Source: RI-153 sp963752935
Lineage (GTDB): Bacteria; Chloroflexota; Anaerolineae; Caldilineales; Caldilineaceae
DNA: 64,000 bases
NCBI GenBank assembly: GCA_963752935.1
Contig: CAVWAL010000009.1
Span: forward strand, 372,001 to 436,000
Reading direction: 5' to 3'
The notes under the pieces are model-generated. The model searched no databases. It was not told the DNA's origin and saw nothing but the letters and a program-made list of their open reading frames with translations. Both the position numbers and the translations under genes were made by a program. Shown here piece by piece: positions 25,911 to 33,777 of this stretch (positions are counted from its first letter, which is position 1; each line of letters opens with the position of its first letter).

Positions 25911-26486
25911 ATGCACTCAAACTTCGTCTCTACACGGCAACGGTGGACCGTGGTCGTCGTTGCCTTACTGGCCTTGCTGATCCAGGCCTGCGCCGGTGCC
26001 ACCAACGGTGGTGCGACCAACGAAGATGCGCCCTCCTTCACGTTGACCGGCACATCCGGCGAGCAGGTTTCTCTAAGCGATTATGTGGGCAGCCGACCCG
26101 TGCTGCTCTACTTCCACATGGCCGTTGGCTGACCACCTTGCATGGAGCAGATCGTGGATCTGCAAAATTCGCCTGAGTTTCAGGCATTGGATGTGGCCCT
26201 GGTCAGCATTGCCGCCGATTCGACTGAACAACTGGCCGCAGGCGCCCAGGAGTATGGCATCAGTGGCGTCCCGTTGCTTTCGGATCCCGACACCTCCGTC
26301 GCCGAAGCCTATGACGTGATGCAATGGGCGACGCCTGGCGGCGAACCGAGCCACACGTTTGTGCTGGTGGATGAAGATGGTTCCATCGCCTGGGTGCAGG
26401 ACTACGGCCATCCATCCAATCGCGGTGTTATGTATGTGCCGGTGGATGAGTTGGTGACTGAGATCCGCACCCATTTGAACGAGTGA
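25911..26486 (+). CDS. Redoxin-type lipoprotein, probable selenoprotein with a U-P-P-C active site
   Basis: Reading through a single in-frame TGA at 26130-26132 gives a 191-residue protein. Residues 1-28 are a basic start plus hydrophobic signal ending LLIQAC, a near-lipobox, so membrane anchoring is likely. Then APSFTLTGTSGEQVSLSDYVGSRPVLLYFHMAVG leads into position 74 (TGA), then PPC-MEQIVDLQ, the usual location of a CxxC redox motif in AhpC/TSA-like and thioredoxin-fold proteins. The downstream frame is a normal redoxin end (VALVSIAADSTEQLAAGAQEYGI, LLSDPDTSVAEAYDV, HTFVLVDEDGSIAW). A 7-bp stem with a GTG loop starts 14 bases after the TGA. Alternatives are a nonsense mutation or a base error replacing TGC or TGT. 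A clean promoter and AAGGAG ribosome binding site precede it. Confidence 0.8.
26130..26163 (+). promoter_or_regulatory. Candidate bacterial SECIS element
   Basis: After the TGA (26130-26132), bases 26147-26153 (GCAGATC) pair perfectly with 26157-26163 (GATCTGC) around the loop GTG (26154-26156). Known bacterial SECIS features are a hairpin close behind the UGA with a G among the first two loop bases and an apical loop roughly 16-37 bases from the UGA; here the distance is 22. The stem lies wholly inside coding sequence that stays conserved in frame. SelB binding is inferred. Confidence 0.65.
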
Positions 26487-26512
26487 GTGGGCAAGTCAAG
26501 TAGATGTCAGAC

Positions 26513-26560
26513 AACGGCCATCGGGAACCGTTCACGTGTGGACGATACCCGATGGCCGTT
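26513..26560. terminator. Hairpin between convergent redoxin and aldo/keto reductase genes
   Basis: AACGGCCATCGGG at 26513-26525 pairs perfectly with 26548-26560 (13 bp) around a 22-base loop. It lies 27 bases after the redoxin stop and could end transcripts from either side. No long T-run follows. Confidence 0.6.
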
Positions 26561-26590
26561 ACAGTCTCCTGTTGCCACTTAATATACAGC

Positions 26591-26662
26591 TACAGGTGCG
26601 ACGCACAGGCCAAAACGTTGACGCATACAGGCCATTCCCCTGGCCTGTGCGTCGCACCTGTA
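26591..26662. repeat. Perfect 22-bp inverted repeat with 28-base loop
   Basis: TACAGGTGCGACGCACAGGC (plus CA) at 26591-26612 is exactly complementary to 26641-26662. The loop contains another partial copy, CATACAGGCCA. It lies just before the end of the minus-strand aldo/keto reductase, so it may be a bidirectional terminator or a small mobile-like palindrome. Such a long perfect stem is unusual beside a second hairpin only 30 bases away. Confidence 0.75.
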
Positions 26663-26694
26663 TAGTTGTCGTCCTTTTACCTTTCGCTCCGTGA

Positions 26695-27693
26695 TTACCA
26701 GGCGTAGGCATTAGGGGCTTCGCCACCCGGCCCCGGGAAGATCTCATCCAGCTTTTGCAGCGTTTCCTCACCCAACACAATCTCTGTTGCGCGTACGGCG
26801 CTCTCTAGTTGCTCGATCGTGCGCGGCCCGATGATGGGGGCGGTGACAATTGGATTGTGCATCAACCAGGCCAGGGCCACCTCACCCGGTGCGTGGCCAA
26901 TTTCGCGGCAGAGCGCTTCGTACTTCTCAAGTTTGTCGCGGTTCTCGGCGACCTGCTTTTCAAAGTCGGCTCCCTTGCGGCGGCCGGTTTCCAGCTTCTC
27001 CAAAGCGCCGCCCAACAGACCGCCGCCTAAGGGGCTCCAGGGGATCAGTCCCAGGCCATAGTGGCGACAGGACGGTATGACTTCCAGTTCCACCATCCGG
27101 TTGTCCAGATGGTAGATGCTTTGTTCGCTCACCAGCCCCATCATGCCGCGTTTGGAGGCTTCCTGATTGGCGGTGGCAATGTCCCAGCCGGCGAAATTGC
27201 TGGACCCCACATAGACCACCTTCCCCTGATCGATCAGACTGCCGAAGGCTTGCCATGTTTCGTCCCAGGGACAATTGCGGTCAATGTGATGCATCTGATA
27301 GAGGTCAATCCAATCGGTTTGCAGTCGTTTGAGGCTTCCCTCACAGTGTTTGCGAATTTTGTAGGCAGACAGGCTACGGTTGTCGCTATTCACCTCGGGC
27401 AAATTCTCCTTGCGCTTCACCGGGTTGTACACCTTTGTCGCCAACACGATGGCATCCCGGCGGCCGCCGCCTAAGGCCAGCCAGCGGCCAATGATTTCCT
27501 CTGTATGACCATTTTGTACTGCCCACCCGTAGACATCGGCGGTGTCGAAAAAGTTGATGCCTAGTTCGAGCGCGCGATCCATGATCTTGTAACTATCTTC
27601 TTCGCTGGTGTGCCAGCCGAAGTTCATCGTACCCAGACAAAGATTGCTGACAAGCACACCATGTTGACCTAAACGCTTGTGTGTTACTGCCAC
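26695..27693 (-). CDS. Aldo/keto reductase
   Basis: The 332-residue product is an NADPH-dependent aldo/keto reductase of the AKR7/AKR11-like group. The TIM-barrel signature is VSNLCLGTMNFGWHTSEEDSYKIMDRALELGINFFDTADVYGW, holding catalytic Asp and Tyr. The catalytic Lys is in IVLATKVYNPV and the His in LYQMHHID. The C-terminal cofactor region reads APIIGPRTIEQLESAV. The length is normal. It is convergent with the redoxin gene and divergent from the Rpn nuclease gene. The substrate is unknown. Confidence 0.95.
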   Translation of the reverse strand: MAVTHKRLGQHGVLVSNLCLGTMNFGWHTSEEDSYKIMDRALELGINFFDTADVYGWAVQNGHTEEIIGRWLALGGGRRDAIVLATKVYNPVKRKENLPEVNSDNRSLSAYKIRKHCEGSLKRLQTDWIDLYQMHHIDRNCPWDETWQAFGSLIDQGKVVYVGSSNFAGWDIATANQEASKRGMMGLVSEQSIYHLDNRMVELEVIPSCRHYGLGLIPWSPLGGGLLGGALEKLETGRRKGADFEKQVAENRDKLEKYEALCREIGHAPGEVALAWLMHNPIVTAPIIGPRTIEQLESAVRATEIVLGEETLQKLDEIFPGPGGEAPNAYAW

Positions 27694-27931
27694 TGTGAAA
27701 CTCCTTCTATTGATTGAGAGTTTGTTGATTGCTATCTATTTGCAGCAAGCGATTCGACTCATCTCCCCTACAATACAACAGATAGACTGCGCCGGCACAT
27801 TCAGCCTTTGCCGGCACCCGACATGTGCTCTTCAATCGTCGATTGCCGATCGTGAGTGTGTGCAGATCTCCGCAAGTGAAGAGTTTCGTTAAAAACACCG
27901 GGAACACCACGCGAAACACCCACCAACCCAC

Positions 27932-27959
27932 TTGACAAGAACAGGCGTTCGGGTAGACT
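27932..27959 (+). promoter_or_regulatory. Promoter of the Rpn-type nuclease gene
   Basis: TTGACA (27932-27937) and TAGACT (27954-27959) are separated by 16 bases. The predicted start of transcription is only about 13 bases before the ATG at 27979, leaving just the AAGGAGG ribosome binding site (27967-27973) in the leader. This compact arrangement is unusual for the window. Confidence 0.55.
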
Positions 27960-27978
27960 TACCGTCAAGGAGGCAAGC

Positions 27979-28998
27979 ATGACCAACGTCCATGACAGCG
28001 GCTACAAGATTCTCTTCTCGAATCGCACCATCTTTCGGCAACTGATGGAGACCTTTGTGGCCCAACCCTGGGTGGCCCAACTCGACTTCGAGCGCGCCGA
28101 ACGCGTGGACAAGTCCTTTGTCTCTGAGGAGTACCAGACCACGGAGAGCGACCTCATCTATCGCCTCCCCTATGGCGATGACGAACTCTACGTCTACGTC
28201 TTGCTCGAGTTCCAGTCCACCGTAGACCCCTGGATGGCATTGCGCATGCTCAACTACATCACCAACTTCTACATGGCCTGGCGCCAGGAGCACAAGGAGG
28301 CCAAAACGCTGCCGTCCCTCTTCCCGCTGTTGTTGTATAATGGAGACGACCGTTGGTCGGCGGCGCAGACCATGGCGGAGTTGGTGCAGCCAGAGCCGAG
28401 GCTGGGCGACTACGCCATCGGCTTTCGCTATTTCAAACTGGCGGCCAACGAGTTCAGCCAGGAGCAGTTGCTGGGCATCCAGAACATCGTCTCCACGCTC
28501 TTCCTGGCCGAGTCCAGGCCCGAGATTGAGCTGTTGAGCGAGCAATTGCTGGCCCTCTTCCAGCGCGAAGAAGACAAGCAGGCCGTTTCGCTCTTTCTCA
28601 ACTGGTACAGACAACTGGCGATCCACGGCTACGTCAGACCCGACGATTACACCTCGCTTGCCGAAGTCTACCGTTCCGAACAGGAGGTCAAAGGCATGTT
28701 GCAGACCACTTTCAAGAAACAGCAAGAACAATGGTATCAGGAAGGGCTCGAGGAAGGCATTGAACAAGGCATCGAGAAGGGCATCGAGAAAGGCATTGAG
28801 CAAGGCATCGAACAAGGCATTGAGCAAGGGATCGAGCAAGGGATCGAGCAAGGGATCGAACAAGGCATCCGTCTGACCGCTCGCACCATGCTCGCCCGCG
28901 GCATTGATCCGATCCTCGTCGCCGAGGTGACCGGTCTCAGCCAGGACGAACTCAACGCCCTCCTCACTTCCCCTCCACCCGACGACGTGACACGCTAA
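27979..28998 (+). CDS. Rpn family PD-(D/E)XK nuclease (recombination-promoting / putative transposase type)
   Basis: The 339-residue product starts HDSGYKILFSNRTIFRQLMETF, the usual opening of Rpn/YhgA-like and PDDEXK-transposase family proteins. The nuclease core shows ESDLIYRLPYGDDELYVYVLLEFQST (about residues 56-80), in which the D...ExQ pattern matches PD-(D/E)XK catalytic residues. The C-terminal part has ten tandem four-residue units (EEGI/EQGI/EKGI, about residues 258-297), followed by a short helical end with RGIDPILVAEVTGLSQDELNALL. E. coli Rpn proteins are DNA endonucleases that promote RecA-independent recombination. A perfect promoter and ribosome binding site are present and a terminator follows, so it is a self-contained unit, possibly horizontally spread. 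Confidence 0.88.
   Translation: MTNVHDSGYKILFSNRTIFRQLMETFVAQPWVAQLDFERAERVDKSFVSEEYQTTESDLIYRLPYGDDELYVYVLLEFQSTVDPWMALRMLNYITNFYMAWRQEHKEAKTLPSLFPLLLYNGDDRWSAAQTMAELVQPEPRLGDYAIGFRYFKLAANEFSQEQLLGIQNIVSTLFLAESRPEIELLSEQLLALFQREEDKQAVSLFLNWYRQLAIHGYVRPDDYTSLAEVYRSEQEVKGMLQTTFKKQQEQWYQEGLEEGIEQGIEKGIEKGIEQGIEQGIEQGIEQGIEQGIEQGIRLTARTMLARGIDPILVAEVTGLSQDELNALLTSPPPDDVTR
28750..28869 (+). repeat. Ten tandem 12-bp repeats coding (E-x-G-I)
   Basis: The unit GA(A/G)CAAGG(C/G)AT(C/T) recurs ten times in frame with third-position changes, coding EEGI, EQGI, EKGI, EKGI and six EQGI. The four-residue period would place Ile and charged residues along a helix. Length variation by replication slippage is expected. 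The antisense strand also stays open here, purely because the unit lacks stop triplets. Confidence 0.9.
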
Positions 28999-29011
28999 CC
29001 CACAAAGCAAC

Positions 29012-29048
29012 CAGCCCGCCGTGGACGTTTCCACGGCGGACTGCGTTT
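29012..29048 (+). terminator. Terminator after the Rpn-type gene
   Basis: CCGCCGTGG (29016-29024) pairs with CCACGGCGG (29031-29039) around ACGTTT, with an added CAG/CTG pairing outside, then CGTTTTGG. It lies 14 bases after the stop. Confidence 0.8.
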
Positions 29049-29071
29049 TGGCTTAAGAGAAGAACACACAC

Positions 29072-31612
29072 CTACTCATCCGCATCCAGCCAGAGCCGGC
29101 GGCCATCACTCCAAACGTGAATGGGGCCATCCAGATCGTTGCGCAGCACGAGGCGGCCCGAGAGGACGTCCAACACCTGCTGGGTGGGATGTCCATAGCG
29201 GTTCTCACCGACCTGGATGATGGCGATGGATGGATCGACTGCCCGCACAAAGTCAACGCCGGTGCCGGTGTTGCTGCCGTGATGGCCGACCTTCAGGATC
29301 TGGGCATTCAATGGAAGACCGGCGCGCATCATCGCTCGTTCTGAGGGCAAACCGGCGTCACCGGTGAGCAGCAGGCGCAGGTCACCGTAGACCAGCATCG
29401 CCACCAGCGACTGTTCGTTTTTATCATTTAGATCCACACCCATCTGTCCCAAGACCGTCTCGTCAGGCGGCCACAGAAACCACAGGGCAACCCCATCTCC
29501 CAGATCGATCCAGCCACCCGCGCTCTGCACCGTCACCGGTATCGTGGCGGTAGTGGTAACCTCCCGCCAGACTTCGCCATCGGCATCGGCCAGCGTCACC
29601 GCGCTCACCACAGCCTGCGCCACGGTGTAGCGTTCGGGGACGGCCAGTTGTGCCCCCATGTGATCCAGATCCGGATGCGTGAGGAGGAGCATGTCGATGG
29701 AGCGATCCCAGAAGGGCATGGCGGCGCCCAGTTCGGCAAAGAGTCGTTGTGGATCGTTGCCGCCGTCCACCAGCACCTGCCGCCCCGACGGCGTCTGGAT
29801 GAAGATGCCGTCCCCCTGGCCAATGTCGAGAAAGTGGATGTGCAGGTAGCCGTCAGGCTGCGTCAAGGCAATGCGCCAGACCAGGAAGGCCGCCACCGCC
29901 ATCCCGGCCATGGCGCCGCCGCCCGCGAACCGGTGTAGACCGGCGCCAGCACCATTCGACGAGGCGTAGTTGCTTGATGCGCGCGCTCAGCCATCCCCGC
30001 CAGCGCAGCAGGCCGAGCAGAAGATAGGTTGTCGCCAGCGCCAGTCCGCCGTAGTTGACGATCTCCAGACTGGCGCCGGGCAGCGCCGCCGTCCACTGCA
30101 CCATCGAGACGGTCCACAACAGGCTTACGTAGGGAATCCACAGCAACACCTGGGCCAGAGGCCCGATGCCGAGCAAGCCGGCGATCACGCCGGCGCCGCC
30201 CCAGAGCATGATGAAGGGTTGGGCCGGAGCAATGAGCAGGTTGGTCAATGGGCTGACCACACTCAAGCGTTGGAAGTAGTAGACAACCAGAGGCAAGGTC
30301 GTAAAATTGGCGGCCAGCGTCACGAGAAGGCCATCCTGGAGCAGACCTCGCAACAGACTACCGCCCATCTCCTGCACGCCCCCGTTGCCGGTGAGATGCC
30401 CGCTCTGGCCGAAGCCGGGCCAGATGCGGTTGAAGCGAGCGCTCAGCCCCGGCGCAAAGAGGATCAGCCCTGCCGTAGCCGCCGAACTCAACTGAAAGCC
30501 CACATCCCACAGTGTGAGCGGGTTGAACAGCGTCATCATCCAGCAGGCAAAGGCCAGGCTGACCAGCGCCGTACTCTGCCGGTTGAGCACAGCGGCCACG
30601 ACCACGAGGCTGCCCATCAAGGCCGCCCGCATCACGGCGGCGTCCCCACCCACGAGGAGGGCGTAAAGGGCGATGCCGGCCAATGCCGGCCACAGGGCGC
30701 GACGGCGTCCGAAGAGGCGGGCCATCAAGGCCACCAGCACGCCCGCGATCACGGCGACGTTGGTCCGGAGATAACGATGACGTGGCTCGTCCCGGTGCGG
30801 TTGAACTGTTCATAGAGATCGTCGGGAATGCCCGATTCGATGCCCAGCAACATGCCGTTGGCCAGAGCAGCGTACGGTTCGGGCAGCAGTCGATTGAGCA
30901 GCGCCTCGCCGCGAGCACGCAGGAGGTAGACCAGCCGCATCAGCGGGGACCCGCCTTCGCCGCTTAAGAGATCGATGCCCGGTCGCTGTAACAGGCTGTG
31001 TATGCCTTTGCGCGCCAGGTAGGCCCGGTAATCGAAGCGGTCAAAGACCGGCGGCTCAACCAAAATCCCGCTGACTTGCAGCCGTTGTCCATAGTGATAG
31101 CGGGGCAGCGTGCGTGTGCTGATCTGCATGCGTCCACGCAAGGGGATCGGGCGACCTTGATCGAGCCTGGCGTCGACCTCCACTTGCAGACGCTGTTGTC
31201 CGTCCTTGACGATGGGATACCCGACAACGGCGCCGGTGAGGGTGACGGCGACGCCATCTGTTGTGCCCGCAGGGGCGTTGTAGTAGGCCAGATCGCTCGC
31301 CTGCCAACAAGGGGACGACGGATGGCCGGCGTAGCGCAGCACCCCGGCGGCGGCTGAGACCACCATCGCCAGCAAGAGGAGAGCGCTTAGGGTAGGGCGT
31401 GGCGGTTCAAAGCCGGCAGAGCGCGGCCAGCGCAGCGCCGAGGGGCCGGCGGGCGGGCGGACACGATCCCACCAGAGCAGGGGCGGCAGCGCCAACAAGG
31501 GCGCGATCCACAGCCAGGCGGGCGTGTCACAGGTGAGGAAACCCATTTGCCACAACAGGTGTCCGGCAGAGACGCCTATCAGGTAACTCAGGGCAATGAA
31601 TAGAAGTGTCAT
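29072..31612 (-). CDS. comEC: ComEC/Rec2 family DNA-uptake channel, two frameshifts
   Basis: Three minus-strand frames combine into one protein of about 846 residues. The N-terminal part (30749-31612) has hydrophobic helices, a DUF4131-like OB region (GRMQISTRTLPRYHYGQRLQVSGIL) and EQFNRTGTSHVIVISG. The middle part (29853-30752) continues NVAVIAGVLVALMARLFGRRRA with the competence-domain helices. The last part (29072-29911) is a metallo-beta-lactamase domain with HFLDIGQGDGIFIQ, LLTHPDLDHMGAQ and VGHHGSNTGTG. ComEC imports single-stranded DNA during transformation. The first shift (about 30761-30766) needs one added base, and the second (about 29915-29945) one removed base; the total then divides by three. 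Either assembly errors or a decaying competence gene would explain this. Confidence 0.85.
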
Positions 31613-31949
31613 AGGCCGATCAAAAGCCGATGGGAGTGTTACGCGGAGAAACGCAATCGGATTCTTTGTTTGCTACGCATCAAAAACGACCTCACGCAGT
31701 TCCTGCTCAGGATGATTATGTCAGGAATTCTTTCCAAACTCAATATCGGCCAATCACATGTACACGAGCGGTTCCAACAATTTCGCCTGGCACCGGCGCA
31801 GACAGGACCGTCCACGCGTGGAATGTCGATTTCTGGTGGTTGTCTGACGTTTTCCCGCCTGGTCGGGACAACTGCCTCAAGACATCGGGACAACGGGCAG
31901 TAGCATCCTGGTGCCATCGTTACCTTTCTATTCTCACCAGGAGACATTT
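31613..31949. other. 337-bp gap, promoter region between divergent genes
   Basis: It separates comEC (minus) from the DUF4399 lipoprotein (plus). No gene is supported in either strand. The right edge has CCAGGAGAC as ribosome binding site. A CGGGACAAC sequence occurs twice within about 30 bases (31870-31905), a minor direct repeat. Confidence 0.5.
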
Positions 31950-32377
31950 ATGAAACACCGCACCCTTTGCATCGTCTTGCTCGTCGTTGCCACGCTCCTT
32001 GTTGCCGGTTGCACTATCCCGGCGCTGGCCGGCAGCCCATCGCCACGTGTCTTCTTTGTAGAACCGACAGATGGCGCAAACCTTGCCAGTCCCATCCAAA
32101 CGGTGATGGGGGCGGAAGCCTTCATCGTTGAGGCGGCTGGTGAAATCCGCGACGACGCTGGTCATCTGCACATCATGGTCGATGGCGACTGTGTCGCCGC
32201 CGGTGAAGTCATCCCCAAAAGACGAAACCCACATCCACTATGGGCAGGGCCAGATGGAGGCTGAACTGGCGCTGACGCCTGGTGAACACACACTCTGTCT
32301 GCAAGCCGCCGACGGCGCTCACTTCGCCCTCCCCGGCGCAGGGATGACGCACCAGATCCCGTGTGACCGTGGAATAA
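31950..32377 (+). CDS. DUF4399 lipoprotein, apparently twice frameshifted
   Basis: The intact product would be about 141 residues. A signal with lipobox VAGC (about residues 18-21) is followed by VFFVEPTDGANLASPIQTVMGAEAF and GAGHLHIMVDG-like sequence (here DDAGHLHIMVDGDCVAAGEVIP), the core of DUF4399 proteins. The written frame then turns to KRRNPHP and stops at 32264, but the next frame reads KDETHIHYGQGQMEAELALTPGEHTLCLQAADGAHFALPGAGMT. The break is in CCCCAAAA at 32214-32220, where dropping one A restores the frame. A second extra base at about 32358-32363 would let the protein end as VTVE at 32377. It precedes the 7TM/kinase genes, with 25 bases between. Function unknown. Confidence 0.75.
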
Positions 32378-32402
32378 GGCGAGAAGCGAAGGGAGAACCG
32401 CT

Positions 32403-33761
32403 ATGATCGACTTACAAAGATTGGGGAACGGTGCCCTCGCCGGCGCACTGACAGGTGTGCTGATTGGGCTTGGAGCCAGGGCATCGATGCGGTTGGTTGC
32501 CTTAATGGTAGCGATGCAGCCGGGCTTCAACTTCGGCGCCACGCTGGGGATTCTGTTCCTCTTTGCACTGATGGGTGTACCTTTTGGCGTCCTCTTTGTT
32601 GGGCTACGCCCCGGCCCGGCATCGCATACAGTGGGCTGGGGTGCGCTCTATGGGATAGGTTGGGCTGCGCTGGTTGCGATCCTGTTTGTGAGCAGTCGGG
32701 ATGGAGAGCTTTCGCTGGTGCCGCCGTGGATCGGTATTCTCCTCTTTGCGCCCCTACCCTTCCTGGGCGGGCTGTTGATGGCGATCCTGGTACCGCGCCT
32801 GGACCGATGGCCGGCGACCGGCATACCCCGGCGCGTGCAGGCGGGGTGGGTGTGGACAGTCGCAGCAGCTATCGGCCTTGCCTTCATAGGCATGACCTCG
32901 TTGATGGGTCCGGGCACACGTATGCCGCGGCTGGTGTGGGATCTATACCGCATGGGGGGATTCACCTTTGCAGATATTCAGGCATTGAACGGTCTGTTGG
33001 GCGCTGCTTTCGTGCTGATCTACCTTGGCCTGCCGGCGGCTCTCTTCATAGTGCATGGCCAGGATGGGCGCACCCGGCTCGCGGTGCTGGCGTTGCTCCT
33101 CTTCGCCGCCGGGTTCTTCACCCAGCGGGATCTCTTCACCCTCCTCGGCGGTGATGAGCGATGGGCGATTCTGGCCAGTGGTGTGGTCAAGGCGGCCGGC
33201 GTCAGCGGACTTCTATTCATGCTGTACAGCTTTCCAGAACAGCGCATCAGCAGCCACCCACACCGCTGGCGCTGGAGGCTTTATTCAGTCCTCGCTCTGG
33301 TCTGGTTTAGCCTGCCGGCGCTGGATCTTCACCCTTCTCGGTGGTTCGCCGAACCGTTCCGTCTGCTGGCCGCGGTGGGGGTATTGGGTGATGGACTTTG
33401 GGCGCTCCTTTTACACTGGCGACAGGCCCCACCTTGGGAACGGCGCCAGATGCGCGGCCCGGTGATCGCCTTTGCCGTCGCCATTCTCTCCTTTCTGATC
33501 ATCTGGACGTTATCACTACGCCTGCCGTCGCTTGTCCTCAGCGGCAGAGACGCGCCGTTTGCCCCATTGGCGACGCCGCTCTTCTTGTGGCCCTGGCTGT
33601 TGCCGCCGTTGACCATTCTCTATGCTGTAGTGCGGCGCGGCTTATGGAAGGTGATACAATGCTCCAATACGACTGATGCACAACCCACCACTGGTGACCA
33701 TCCTCCAACGCTCCCGGAGGAAGACGGCGCTCAGAGTGTGGTCTATGGTAACCTTGCCTAA
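32403..33761 (+). CDS. Multi-pass membrane protein related to 7TM sensor modules
   Basis: The 452-residue product is almost wholly hydrophobic, with about ten to twelve predicted helices. The last third (MRGPVIAFAVAILSFLIIWTLSLRL ... WPWLLPPLTILYAVVRRGLWKV) resembles the membrane part that precedes the kinase domain in the neighbouring histidine kinase (its equivalent is ERQQTRTLLFALLVSLGLAL ... PLSLTFIVLRYRLWELN). It lacks any kinase or output domain and ends in a polar tail of about 35 residues. It is followed after 16 bases by the kinase, so it may be a partner receptor or a duplicate that lost its output half. GAAGGGAGAACC precedes the ATG. Confidence 0.7.
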   Translation: MIDLQRLGNGALAGALTGVLIGLGARASMRLVALMVAMQPGFNFGATLGILFLFALMGVPFGVLFVGLRPGPASHTVGWGALYGIGWAALVAILFVSSRDGELSLVPPWIGILLFAPLPFLGGLLMAILVPRLDRWPATGIPRRVQAGWVWTVAAAIGLAFIGMTSLMGPGTRMPRLVWDLYRMGGFTFADIQALNGLLGAAFVLIYLGLPAALFIVHGQDGRTRLAVLALLLFAAGFFTQRDLFTLLGGDERWAILASGVVKAAGVSGLLFMLYSFPEQRISSHPHRWRWRLYSVLALVWFSLPALDLHPSRWFAEPFRLLAAVGVLGDGLWALLLHWRQAPPWERRQMRGPVIAFAVAILSFLIIWTLSLRLPSLVLSGRDAPFAPLATPLFLWPWLLPPLTILYAVVRRGLWKVIQCSNTTDAQPTTGDHPPTLPEEDGAQSVVYGNLA

Positions 33762-33777
33762 ACGGCAGTGAGGATAG

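Noticed and set aside
28750..28869. Short tandem repeats considered as a CRISPR array
   Set aside because: Units are 12 bp, contiguous and in frame without spacers, so this is a coding repeat.
27889..29034. Long minus-strand open frame opposite the Rpn-type gene
   Set aside because: It is open because the plus-strand repeats contain no antisense stops; its product is a leucine/aspartate repeat with no family, while the plus strand codes a recognisable nuclease with promoter and ribosome binding site.
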